A DNA stretch of 64,000 nt from the NCBI GenBank assembly GCA_035578905.1, contig JAQJVL010000571.1:62001-126000 (forward strand). Direction: 5' to 3'. This DNA is from Stictocephala bisonia. Taxonomy: Eukaryota; Arthropoda; Insecta; Hemiptera; Membracidae. The notes under the pieces are model-generated. The model saw only the letters and a program-made list of their open reading frames with translations, was not told where the DNA came from and made no database searches. The position numbers and the translations under genes are program-made. Below are positions 51,391 to 63,411 of this stretch, piece after piece. Numbering within the stretch: the first letter of the stretch is position 1; each line of letters starts with the position of its first letter.

Positions 51391-51872
51391 GGCATGTTAT
51401 TTATTTTACGGTAGGAAATACTCAGTGACATTGATTTGAGGCATGTAATTTCTTTTAAGATAGGAAAACTTCACTGAGACTTTGATTTGAGGCATGTTAT
51501 TTCTTTTACGGTGGTAAAACTTCACTGACACTTTGATTTGAGGCATGTTATTTCTTTTACGGTAGTAAAACTTCACTGACACTTTAATTTGAGGCATTTT
51601 ATTTCTTTTAAGGTAGGAAAACTTCACTGAAATTTTGATTTGAGGCATGTAATTTCTTTTACGGTAGTAAAATTTCACTGACACTTAGATTTGAGGCATG
51701 TTATTTATTTTACGATAGGAAAACTTCACTGAGACTTTGATTTGAGGCATGTTATTTCTTTTACGGTAGTAAAACTTCACAGACACTTTGATTTAAGGCA
51801 AGTTATTTCTTTTACGATAGGAAAACTTCACTGACACTTAGATTTGAGGCATGGTATTTCTTTACAGGTGTA
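51365..51872. repeat. 51-bp tandem array (about 10 units)
   Basis: Plus-strand unit: gaggcatgttatttctttta, cggtagtaaaacttcactga, cactttgattt (51 bp). The last part equals the first bases of the 1.5-kb repeat copy B, so the array probably grew from the element end. On the minus strand it gives a 17-residue peptide repeat (MPQIKVSVKFYYRKRNN) in a 92-codon frame at 51,406-51,684, an artefact of the period. Confidence 0.95.
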
Positions 51873-53048
51873 GGCATGCATTTCCGATTGTAATAAAGAT
51901 AAATGGGGATGTTTTGCACATTTATCTATGGCGCTTTCTTGCCTGAATATGGACCAATGGGAGAATGACTTCATTTTGGAGCCCTAAACGTCTTATTCAG
52001 AATTACATTAATCTTTAACTCTACAGTGTTAATAGAACATGTATTGTTATCATATTTTATCTGGTACTTTAACCATTATGGCAAATATTTATGCATTGGT
52101 CTTTCAAAGTCTTTAAAATTTATCTGTTATTATAGCACTAATCATTTGTAATTTTACAATCATTGAATATAAAATAAAAAATCTTTGTGGAAGAATGTTA
52201 TCTGCAAAAATATTTCCTTTTCAATATTCAATAACTCGATTGAATATTGGTATACGAAAAAGTATACAGTTCAATAACTCTGTATATACTAAAATATATA
52301 ATAAATACTGAATATAATAAATATATCTTTTATGCAATGTTGAAAAATATCAGTTTTACTTAGTTTAGCTAACCAACAAAAATGTTCTCCATATAATTTT
52401 TAATTGATTGGCTTTTACAATAATTATTTATATCTGTTTCCAGATACTTTATTTAAAGAAATAGTGAAATATTTTCCCTTTCATAGCAAATTCGATTATA
52501 AGGAGAGACATAAAATAATCAAAATAAACAAAATTTTTAAAAATATGTAGTACCAAAGGTATTTCTAATGTGTAAGAATAAAATAATGAGTAATTCTTAT
52601 TGCAATAGTAGGTAGTTTTTTTTAAAAAAAGGTCTTTTAAACAGTACATAGATATCTCTGAATTGTTCATACGAACATAATTATCTAGATTCAATATTAA
52701 TTTTAAACTCATTTACTACATTTTACTACAAACAAGGAGTTTTCAAACAATGATCATTATTGTTTTAATTTAATATTGTATATTTTTTATTTTTTGTGTT
52801 TTTCTAATAACTTTATCACAAGTTTTAAACTATAAACAAATGCAAGCATTAACTTAGTTTTGTTTTGTCTGAAGATGGAGATTTTGTTTGAAAGGTCTAG
52901 AAAAATACAAATTAATATAATTGGAATGTAATTTTATTAATATAATGTGACAAATTAATATAATTTTTCATGCATGGAAATGGTAAAATTAGTTAAAATG
53001 ATAAACTGTTATATCATTTTAATTAATAATAAATACTACAATACTGCT
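51873..53048. other. AT-rich spacer, no gene seen
   Basis: A possible third family C copy lies at 51,950-51,991 (minus strand: gacgtttagggc, aaatgaagtcattctccca). An 87-codon minus-strand frame at 52,449-52,712 is AT-driven and unrecognised. Confidence 0.45.
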
Positions 53049-53256
53049 GTACGTTTATGGGTGGGCGGGTGGGTCAATTATACTGTACATGTATGGGTGG
53101 GTCAATTCTACTCTACATGTATGGGTGGGCGGGTGGGTCAATACCACTGTGCGTTTATGGGTGGGCGGGTGGGTCAATATCACTATACGTGTATGGGTGG
53201 GTGGGTGGGTCAATACTACTGTACGTGTATGGGTGGGTGAGAGGGTCATAACCACA
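53049..53256 (+). repeat. 36-bp tandem array with canonical G-quadruplex motifs (6 units)
   Basis: Units of 36 bp (one of 28) read tgtacgtgtat, gggtgggtgggtggg, tcaatactac. Four units carry four G3 runs with single-base loops: 53,059-53,073, 53,123-53,137, 53,159-53,173 and 53,195-53,209. By the G3N1-7 rule these are strong quadruplex candidates. Frames of 64-103 codons rich in Gly, Trp and Val on the plus strand and Thr/Pro/His on the minus strand are artefacts of the period. Confidence 0.95.
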
Positions 53257-56200
53257 GTGCTTATGAGCCACTATAAGTACCACGATGAGTCTACTTATGA
53301 CCTGCGAGTGGCAACTCCGTTTTTAGTTGAATTTCCATCGCATATGAATATTTGTGCCTGTTCACTGTTGTGTTTCAAATACATGCTTAGGTACATTTAA
53401 AAAAATTATACATGATTCATATAGTAGAACAAAATATTATACAATGCAAGTACAATAACATATGAAACTAAAGTTACTGAATAAAAATGTATAATTGTAA
53501 ATGAATGCATACTGTAACTACATTGTTTAATAAGGTTATTATATTTTAAGCCGAGAAAAACAATTAAGAACATGTACTTTACGTATACTGTATTAGGAAT
53601 GAAGCGATGTGTTTAAAAACTATTTTACTGTAAACATAATAATAGTTTTATAACTTTAGTTACATTGATATATCATACACAAATTGGAAAAGTAAGACAT
53701 TATGAGCTGAAATACAAATCTGGTAGTTTGCCACTAGATGGATTATAAGGAATGAATAATTTAATATGACTTTTATTGGATAAACTACTGAGATACGCGA
53801 TGTATTTAATCACACTGAGCGTTTTTATTGCTCTAATACAGTGTAGCTGATAACCTATTGCAATAACTATTAATATTTGGGAAATAATACTATTTATTAC
53901 AATACTGAAATTGTAATGCTTGACCTTTCAGTTTTGATTTTACTAATAGACTACAAATGGACTATGTCTGACAATTGTAGTTTATTAGTGAGTTTCAAAT
54001 AACATTTTAGTGGTAAAGGGAGTTTTACTATTCAATTACTTAAGTATATACCTTAGGAAAAATATATTAATTTTTGAATTGAGAAGTGTTATAAACTATA
54101 GTAGTACAACATTTATCAAGTAATTTTCTTTGTAAAAAGAACTGACCTTATTTTTTCCCTGTAAAATATATGGTAGCAAAATATTTACCCATATTTCACC
54201 GTGAATTTTTCATAACTATATTTCTAATAACTCATGTAGTATTTCTTATATATGTAATTGCTAATATCCTGTAAAATCTCACACTTTTATTTTAAGAATT
54301 TATTTTAATTTTTTGTATTTATATTTCAATAACTTAACAATGTGACATAATGTATTTTTAATGCCAGCTGTTATAGATTTTACAAATAATTGATTTTATG
54401 ATACTTTAATATGACTAAATGGCTAATAAAAGAATTATAATTAAAAGGTACATTGTATTTGGCTGTCAATGAATGACAGATATAATCACATTGAGACTGT
54501 TTGTAAAATATGCCGTAGAACTGATTTCTGTACGCAAATAAATAGTTAATAGATAAGTTTATATTATATTTATAAAGCCTACGTTTACTACCTTTATGTT
54601 ATCCTCCCCAAAATAGCCATAATACAGGAGAAAAGGGCATTAATAGTACTTTTGTTGGTTTTTTTTTTTTTTTACCTTCTTTATCCTAATAATGGTTTTC
54701 TTACCATCCAGTCGTTTAGTTAGTAATTAAAAGGACTCAATACGTCTCGCATGCGACCATTCTGTAAATAAAAATAATTCTTTAAACATTAGATAGATGA
54801 AATAGATATATAAAGCATTTTATTTCACAAAATAATAATTAGATTGTACAGATATTACATAACAACGTTGTCAATAGTTCCCCTCATGGGCACAGGGGGT
54901 AGGGAAACGGGCCACTACCAGCCAGACGTAAATAAAATTAAAATATTACTTTTATATGATCAAATAAAAATAAAATAACTGTGTAAATAGACTTATGTTT
55001 CATAAACAATTATTACTTAAAGCTATAAACAATACAAAGGCACACTCTTATAAAATAAATGTCCTAAAATAGAAGCCAAATAAAATAAAATTAAACAATT
55101 TAATAAAATAATAATTAAAAAATAATAATAAAGGGGTACTGTAATCCACTTAAAAACTAGCATCTAAATCTTTATTAAAGTATACGTATGTTGAAAAAGA
55201 ATATATTTTCTTTATAACTAGGAAATCTAAATATGATGATTATTGTATTCGTAATTTATTTCGCTGTTTGATATAATAGGAATAACTTAAGTTATTTAAG
55301 CGTCATATAAGAAGAAGTAATATTTTATGATTCATATTCTTTTACAATATCTTTCAATTAAAATAAACATTCCTTTTATTTTGGAATACCTCGATATATA
55401 ATACAAAGTTATATTATATATCGATGGTAGGGTATTATGAAAGTGGCTGACTTTTTGGTATATTTCCTAAACAATAGTAAATAAATTCTTGTTTGACTAT
55501 GTTGTTTGGTATATGTACTTTTGGTTATTTTACAGTCATATAAAAGGCAACCAATTTATTTTACACATTTAATATTTGCACATAAAATCTACCAAAACAA
55601 TATTGGTTTCTCGTTTCTTCGTACTGTTATTAAAAATTAAGTTTAAACTTCGGGTGTAATTCCACTGTAAATTTAAACTAATTGCGTACGTTGCTAACAG
55701 ATGTTTCAGAATAATGTGCTTCATGTCAAGGTATTGAATATATTGTTCAACTAAATGTGCGTTTGACACTTCCACTGAGTGAAAAGGTAGTACAATTTAA
55801 TAAAAGTAGCTACAACACGTTCCAGACCCTTACCTATTACAATGTAAGCTTACAGGAATTGAAAGTGTAAGTCTCGTGGCAATTTGTTGCAATTACGTTA
55901 GTTTAAATTTGAAGTTTTAATATAAGTATTCAAATATAAAAAATACATTAGCTTAACAGAAGGCTAGGTGTTAAGCTCAAGGATTATTAACCTGTTAAAA
56001 GCTATATTATGGCTGCCAATTTAAAATTATAAGATGATCAAATACATGTTCATAACCACTTGTCAAATAACATATATCTTCTAGTGGTTTTATCAAGAAA
56101 TTACAATAGTATTGTAGTATTGTTTAATACCTAAATAAATTATTTTTTTATTTATCAATTATGTAAAATAAGAGAATCAAATATAGCACTAGTAAAATGT

Positions 56201-56573
56201 TTAAATGTATTAGAAACCAAGACTGTCAATGTAATGCAGTAACATATTAACTAAACTGTCCAAGGTCAGATTTGATTTCTTAGTAAAGCGTTCGTATTAT
56301 ACTCTTTACCCTCGTTAAATGATGTATTTTAAAATACCTTAGGGTTCAACAGTATTATACAGTAGTTTATTTATTTTCACTAGTAGTTTATTTATTTTCA
56401 CTATAGTCTAAAATAAGCTTTGTAATTTATTTAAAAAGATGTATACGACCCATAGTAGTGGATATTAAATTATACAGTTCCGCAAATTAAGTACAAAAAA
56501 ATCTCTATTTTGATATAGAGATATATCATATGAAGGAGAATAAATAATATTTTGTTTAAAATAAATGAAATTA
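53257..56573. other. 3.3-kb AT-rich stretch, no gene seen
   Basis: Dense stops. Local items: a T run at about 54,659-54,674, a small GC-rich patch at 54,880-54,935 (catgggcacagggggtaggg, gggccactaccagcc), a short palindrome tcgatatataata...tattatatatcga near 55,391-55,422, and a duplicated agtagtttatttattttcac at 56,362 and 56,383. Confidence 0.55.
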
Positions 56574-57990
56574 ATTGTGTTGCAATATAAATGCTCCAGG
56601 CTGCTTCATATACGACCTACATCAGCTCTGCTTGGCAGTAAAATGTGACATTCTACTGCTGCGAGCCATGTTTTATGTTCTCTCTTGACACTAAATTCAC
56701 ATTTATGTTAAATTATTTGTGTTGCAATATAAATGCTCCAGGCTGCTTCAGATACGAACTACATCAGCTCTGCTTGGCAGTAAAATGTGACACCCTACTG
56801 CTCCGAGTCATGTTTTATGTTCTCTCTTGACACTAAAATCACATTTATGTTAAATTATTTGTGTTGCAATATAAATGCTCCAGGCTGCTTCAGAGACGAT
56901 CTACATCAGCTCCGCTTCTCAGTAAAATGTGACACTCTACTGCTCCGAGTCATTTCTTATGTTCTCTCTTGACACTAAATTCACATTTATGTTAAATTAT
57001 TTGTGTTGCAATATAAATGCTCCAGGCTGCTTCAGATACGATCTACATCAGCTCTGATTGTCAGTAAAATGTGTTATTCTACTGCTGCGAACCATGTTTT
57101 ATGTACTCTCTTGACACTTAATTCACATTTATTTTAAATTAACTGTGTTGCAATATAAATACTCAAGGCTGTTTCAGATATGATCTACATCAGCTCTGAT
57201 TGTCAGTAAAATGTGACATTCTACTGCTGCGAACCATGTTTTATGTACTCTCTTGACACTTAATTCACATTTATTTTAAATTAACTGTGCTGCAATATAA
57301 ATACTCAAGGCTGTTTCAGATACGATCTACATCAGCTCTGATTGTCAGTAAAATGTGACATTCTACTGCTGCGAACCATGTTTTATGTACTCTCTTGACA
57401 CTTAATTCACATTTATTTTAAATTAATTGTGTTGCAATATAAATACTCCAGGCTGCTTCACATACGATCTACATCAGCTCTGCTTGTCAGTAAAATGTGA
57501 CACTCTACTGCTCCGAGCCAAGTTTTTTGTTCTCTCTTGACACTAAATTCACATTTATGTTAAATTATTTGTGTTGCAATATAAATGCTCCAGGCTGCTT
57601 CAGATACGATCTACATCAGCTCTGCTTGGCAGTAAAATGTGACACCCTACTGCTCCGAGCCATGTTTTATGTTCTCTCTTGACACTAAATTCACATTTAT
57701 GTTAAATTATTTGTGTTGCAATATAAGTGCTCCAGGCTGCTTCACATACGACCTACATCAGCTCTGCTTGGCAGTAAAATGTGACACTCTACTGCTGCGA
57801 GCCATGTTTTATGTTCTCTCTTGACACTAAATTCACATTTATGTTAAATTATTTGTGTTGCAATATAAATGCTCCAGGCTGCTTCAGATACGATCTACAT
57901 CAGCTCTGCTTGGCAGTAAAATGTGACATTCTACGGCTGCGAGCCATTTTTGATGTTCTCTCTTTACACTACATTCACATGTATGTTACC
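56574..57990. repeat. 142-bp tandem array (about 10 units)
   Basis: The unit begins ttgtgttgcaatataaatgc and contains ccaggctgcttcagatacg, atctacatcagctctgcttg, cagtaaaatgtgacactcta and tctcttgacactaaattcac. Equivalent points recur every 142 bp (for example 57,497, 57,639 and 57,781). Three adjacent middle units (57,090-57,430) share private changes (actcaaggctg, ttaattcac), marking a local burst. The 61-codon frames restart every unit because 142 is not a multiple of three. Confidence 0.96.
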
Positions 57991-59280
57991 GAGTGTTCCA
58001 CAATAACACGTGAACTGTTATTCTGTTTATATCTTTCATGGCCAAGTTCTTTCAATTACGTATAAGTTGTAAAACATTTATTTATAAGGTACAATAAAAT
58101 TTAGTCATAGATGACCAATAATGCCGAATAAAGATACATTTATTACATTTACCTATGTTTTTTGACAAATAAATTTCACTGTAATTAGTTTAGTTTTTAA
58201 CAGATGATATTTGGGCTTCTCTTAATCTCGCTTGTGAGGCTTTCCAGTTTTACATTCATACTTGATCATACATGAACATTTGTTGACTGTGGATGATTGG
58301 AATGAATTGTATTGCGAGTTTGAAATTTTTGTATAATGGAACTAATATTTAATTAACATTTTCTTTGAAATATATTTTAATAGAAAATATAAATATATAA
58401 AAATAATGTATAGTATACCATTTTATGTTTCAACCTATAACTTTATAAATATAAAATGCTTTATTTTACAATAACCTTTTTTAATAAGTAACCTAAATAC
58501 ATATCGATTAATTAATTAACTTAAAATATATATCGATTAATATGTTTATAAAAAAAAAAACCTAGTATATCTCTTCACTATTGCACAAACGTATATTTAT
58601 TTGCTGTTAAGTAATACTTGACTCTTGCGTTTTCTTTTAATTGAGAGAACAATTGTATTAATTAATAGTAAATTTAATGACCTTTGTGGTTAAATATGGC
58701 AACACGCTTTACAGTCGTGCAGACGTTTATAGTATTGCAAAGTTATATACAAGCTTTCTCTAATTACTGTATGTTTAACTTGATTTATTTTCAAAATGTA
58801 AAGCTATTTCTGAGTTTGGTTTATGAATTTATTATATATCATATATGCCAATGGACTAACAGTACCGTAACCTACTGTACATTAATAATTAGTTGCATAT
58901 TAATTATAAACTTAAAATGGCTGTTATGGACGGATATAACATATTTAACACAATGTATTTGAAATAAATGCACAACATTGCACCCAAGTGCTCCAATAAA
59001 TATATTAAAATACATTTATTAATCCTGAATTTACAACATAATGTATATAAATAACTACAAAGTTCTTAATTTCATTAAAACGTTTCATATTGCAAAGAGT
59101 ATCTGAATTTATATCCCAAATATATTTAAAAATACGTGGTGACAATAGTTATACAGTAGGTAAAATAATATAACTTTCATAATGAATAAATGTATAAAAA
59201 TAGATTCTTAAAGGAACAGGAATCAGCTAAATCAAATTGCTTTGCAGTTTGTAGTCTAAATAATTAAATAAAAAAAAACT
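57991..59280. other. AT-rich spacer, no gene seen
   Basis: A 92-codon plus-strand frame at 58,684-58,962 is hydrophobic (many Ile, Leu, Tyr and Phe) as expected from AT-rich DNA. I recognise no domain. Confidence 0.45.
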
Positions 59281-59281
59281 C

Positions 59282-59350
59282 GGCCCTGCGGGCCTCACCA
59301 GGGGGCAAGCCCCCTGGACCCCCGGATCTTTTTGCTTAGAGCCTACGGCT
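59282..59350. repeat. GC-rich cluster of three small palindromes
   Basis: In otherwise AT-rich DNA: ggccc-tgc-gggcc (59,282-59,294), ccagggggc-aa-gccccctgg (59,298-59,317) then acccccgg, and agcc-tac-ggct (59,340-59,350). It is preceded by an A-rich tract. The compact GC-hairpin form resembles mobile GC clusters known from organelle and some nuclear genomes, but I cannot assign it. Confidence 0.7.
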
Positions 59351-59537
59351 AAAATTCAAGAAACATGGAACATGCTTTAGTTCAGGTTCTTACTCACGCG
59401 ATGACTCATTACCACCTTGAAAGGAAGTTAATTATTATCTTATATAATCCTATAGACACAAAATGGATTCTCTAATTAGGACTTAATTTTGTATATTTTT
59501 AACAAGAGTTGTCATGGAAACTAAAGATGTACTTTGA

Positions 59538-59589
59538 TGAACGCTTGCAATGAACGCTTGCAATGAACGCTTGCAATGAACGCTTGCAA
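59538..59589. repeat. 13-bp tandem repeat, 4 perfect units
   Basis: tgaacgcttgcaa repeated four times without change. Confidence 0.98.
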
Positions 59590-59615
59590 ATAACAGGCAG
59601 TTAGGTCAAGACTAA

Positions 59616-60101
59616 ACTTCACTTCACTTCACTTCACTTCACTTCACTTCACTTCACTTCACTTCACTTCACTTCACTGCACTGCACTTCACTTCACTTC
59701 ACTTCACTTCACTTCACTTCACTTCACTTCACTTCACTTCACTTCACTTCACTTCACTTCACTTCACTTCACTGCACTTCACTTCACTTCACTTCACTTC
59801 ACTTCACTTCACTTCACTTCACTTCACTTCACTTCACTTCACTTCACTTCACTTCACTTCACTTCACTTCACTTCACTTCACTTCACTTCACTTCACTTC
59901 ACTTCACTTCACTTCACTTCACTTCACTTCACTTCACTTCACTTCACTTCACTTCACTTCACTTCACTTCACTTCACTTCACTTCACTTCACTTCACTTC
60001 ACTTCACTTCACTTCACTTCACTTCACTTCACTTCACTTCACTTCACTTCACTTCACTTCACTTCACTTCACTTCACTTCACTTCACTTCACTTCACTTC
60101 A
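59616..60101. repeat. (ACTTC)n pentanucleotide microsatellite, about 97 units
   Basis: About 486 bp of acttc repeats, interrupted only by three actgc variants (59,676-59,685 and near 59,771). All interruptions are in the first third, so the rest is the recently expanded part. Confidence 0.99.
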
Positions 60102-60121
60102 TTAATTATTATCTTATATAT

Positions 60122-60157
60122 CCCGCGTCACCCCTCCCGCGTCACCCTCCCGCGTAA
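60122..60157. repeat. 13-14-bp GC-rich tandem repeat, about 3 units
   Basis: cccgcgtcacccct, cccgcgtcaccct, cccgcgtaa. CpG-rich in an AT-rich setting. Confidence 0.9.
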
Positions 60158-60198
60158 CGTTTTCAGGCAGTTAGGTCAAGACTAAAGCATGTTCCATG

Positions 60199-62851
60199 CT
60201 AAAAACTAGCTTTCTTTGTGTTATACATTAGTGTACGTTGTTTGTAAGAAAATACAAAGGCTTGATGGCTGACTAATAACGAATTGATTGATACGGAAAG
60301 CTCAAATAGCCAGATATTGCCAGTGCGTTTGTCTTTTTCCAACTAGATTGAACTTCCGCCACCCTTACACATTCTTTGTGCTACTTATTACACAATCGTT
60401 ATTATAGAAACTCTAAAGGTATCACGCGTTATAAGAATATAATATAATAGCAAATATATTTCTTATCTTTGACCTTAATTCGTGTGTGTAGTTTAAACAA
60501 GTCTTAAATTAAAAGTTTAAATTGATAATTAGTAATTTCCTTTAAATTTATAATTTTGAATGTTTGTATCTTGAAAATATCGGTCTCTTAATAATTCTAA
60601 CACTAATTTTACCTAATAAATATTTATAAACAATCACTGTATACAATTGAACTATTGACAAACTAGCAGACAGTTTACTTAACATGAAAACTGTCTATGT
60701 TTATTCGTAGTTGATTTAAAAAAAAATATGACAATTTTTGTATATATTTGTAAACATTATTATGTTAAGTAACAAACTACAAGTTTACCTATTTAGTGTG
60801 TAATGTATGTTTAAAATGTATTCCTTACCTAATATCAGATGCTTTGAATAATCTTTGTTTCACCCTTGCTTTTAGATCGATTCATAGTGTTTTAAAATAA
60901 ATCGACCATATTAGTGACTTTTTGCTATAATCTATGAAATGTTTAAACTAGTTATTTTTGGGGTCAATTGTTTTAATAGGATTAAATTATTGAACGATCT
61001 AAGTTTTATCCATAATTTTGAAAACTTGATTTTATTTATAAAGATTGATTCTAAAAACTTGCCTTTCTAATTTATACAATTTTACAGAAGTTGTAAAATA
61101 GCCAGCTTTTTATGAATTTTAGATACATGTTATCATATCCTAAGATAAATTATTTCATTGATTTGTTTTAAGGATTAAATCCAAAAATTAATTATATAAT
61201 TAATCACACATTTTGATAAACTATTGTTTATAGACAAATGGTCAGAAATGTACTTTAAATTGATTACATATCTTGCATCATTATTATTATAACACAAAGA
61301 GGTAAAATTGCGAAGAGTGATTAAATAGAATATTAAGAATAAATACGAAGAATTTAATAAATTTAAAAAGTATACTTTATAATATAAATTACTTATATTA
61401 AAATTTTAAATTCTACTTACATACTCTAGAGATAAATAAATTAACCAAAATAACGTTTTAAAACAGTGACATGTTTTAACAATTTATAAAGTACCAGAGA
61501 TAAATTTATTTTAAGAAATTCATATTGCGAATAGTTTTAATTTAGCGCAGGAAATGTTATATTTAGGCTGGTGAAGTTTTTTAAATTATTTTAATTTTGA
61601 ATAGATAACTAGTTTGAACAGCTTTATTCAGGCAATTCTTCAGTAATACATATTATTATATGATGCATTACAGGTACTAGTACTATGCATTTATGGTAGT
61701 TTAGAACAAATATAACAAATTGTAGTGCATTAGTAAATAAATGCACATCTTTATTAGCATATACATAAGAACAATGTATAGGGAAATATGATTAGTAATT
61801 TCCAGTCGTCCTCCACATTATACCGCCATGCTGGCAACAATGCTACTCTATGACCTCTGGAGACGTAATCCTAAGATTACACAATCCGATTAGTAGCTAA
61901 TTGCAGTGCTAAATTAATCGATATCATCAGGATCCGATTGATATATGTCATTAGGGACTGCATCATCTGAAATCACATCCACTTATTGAATACTAATATA
62001 ATATGGATTAACACTGACTTACTAGTCATATTACTGTTTCTTTCACGCTCCAAAATGTATCGATAAATATGTGCTTAATATATAAATGTACATTTTAAGT
62101 GTTTTCATTATTGAAGGATTTTTTTCTAATACATGTAGAACTGAAGGTTATCTCATAAATTTAGAAGTGGAGTTATCAATATGCCTTTGCCATATAACAA
62201 ATTTGACTACGTTCTCATCTCGTGTTGTTTTTCTTTACATCATCCTTACTGATCTCGCCGACACTATTATTACCATCGAACATATAACTACCGCTGTACG
62301 GATGTAGGTGGGTGGGAAGGCCATTACCATCGTTAATATATGGGAGGCCAGGAGGGATCAGTCTTAACGATGGAAATTGTGCGGTAATTATACCTTGTCG
62401 TACTACAGTACTGTACCATTAGGAATTCTCCAAGGATCAAATATAGGACCATTACTTTTTATAATCTTTCTAAATCATAGTAAAAATGTTTTAAATCCAC
62501 AGATCATTATAATAAGTGGATGACTTGAAATTATTAAAATCAACCAACATACATCAATGACGATTATATAAAATACAACAAGATACATCTTCGTTGAAGT
62601 GGAGTTGGGAAATCAGTTTGGCCATATCAAGTGTTCCGTAGTATCGTGGTATTGTTAGTAAATTATTTTCTAACTGTTTAACAACATTTACACGAGTTTT
62701 TTACAATAACTTTGCTCTGTACTGCATTAACATGAAAAATTTTCATTCATGTTTTCAATATGGAAGTATATTATTTCTAAGGCTTGAAATGAAATGCTCT
62801 TAGGAATCCTAAAAATGCAATTTATAGTAAACCACTTGCTATTTTATTTTA
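60199..62851. other. 2.7-kb AT-rich stretch, no gene seen
   Basis: A relic of the G-rich minisatellite (ccgctgtacggatgtaggtg, ggtgggaaggccattacc) lies at about 62,289-62,325. The 73-codon frame at 62,086-62,307 runs into it and is unrecognised. A less AT-rich patch at 61,805-61,990 has no feature I can name. Confidence 0.5.
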
Positions 62852-63411
62852 TAGGCTGTTTGGGAACACTTTAGCCGAACTTTGGGATTTATTTCTGGAC
62901 ATAAGAACAAACAAAAAATTCATATGACAGTATAGTATATCTCGCTTCTTCAACCTTCTATTCGTATGTTTGTGTTTAAAAATGATAGTAAAATAATAAC
63001 TCAAGAACCATAAATGCCACAGATTTGAAATTGTGCATACTTTGTAAGGCTGATAGCACCTAAACTTACAATTATATTTTATATATTTTGTTCAATCGTT
63101 TTAAAATAGCTTATCTTAGGATTTAAAGGTGTTTTTATCAATTTTTCATTTTTAAAACGTAAGCTATTCCTAAACGATTGAACAAAATATATTGAAAATC
63201 ATTGTACGTCATATTTTTTTCAATCATATCAACGTAAGGGATATTTTAAATATATGACATTTATGGTTCCTTAGTTATTTTAATTTATAAAAATCACGAC
63301 GTTATGAACAGAGGGTTAACAAAGTGAGATAGACCATACTGTTATATGGCTTTTATTTTCATGTACAGAACTAAACCCCTAGGTTTGGCTAGAGAATTTC
63401 CAAACACCCTG
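62852..63411. mobile_element. 560-bp TA-flanked foldback MITE (Tc1/mariner-like)
   Basis: The left end TA|taggctgtttgggaac and the right end, in reverse complement TA|cagggtgtttggaaatt, match and sit next to TA dinucleotides. The similarity continues to the centre. Outer arms share tagccgaac/tagccaaac and gaaccataaatg; inner arms share gttcaatcgtttt / aaacgattgaac at about 63,090 and 63,172. The whole element is thus one long imperfect palindrome. No transposase frame. The CAGGGTG end and TA target point to a Tc1/mariner-type MITE by established pattern. Confidence 0.8.

Larger units (their letters stand above)
59364..60198. mobile_element. Possible short-TIR element packed with tandem arrays
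   Basis: A perfect 18-bp inverted repeat bounds the segment: catggaacatgctttagt (59,364-59,381) and its reverse complement actaaagcatgttccatg (60,181-60,198). A 23-bp direct repeat starting caggcagttaggtcaagac lies just before the pentamer array (59,594) and again after it (60,164). A ttaattattatcttata block occurs at 59,428 and 60,103. Inside are a 13-bp x4 array, the pentamer array and a CCGCGTCAC array. No coding frame. Layout suggests a non-autonomous element that captured or grew arrays, but no target duplication was found. Confidence 0.45.

Noticed and set aside
50917..51431. Two neighbouring minus-strand frames (81 and 90 codons) as a split gene
   Set aside because: The paralogous copy at 12.8-13.3 kb breaks one frame, and differences in the other fall on all codon positions alike.
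52974..53400. Gly/Trp-rich and Thr/Pro-rich proteins
   Set aside because: Produced by the 36-bp G-rich array, whose period is divisible by three.
56645..58065. Series of 61-codon frames as a small-protein gene family
   Set aside because: They restart every 142 bp with each unit of the tandem array and end in the next unit.
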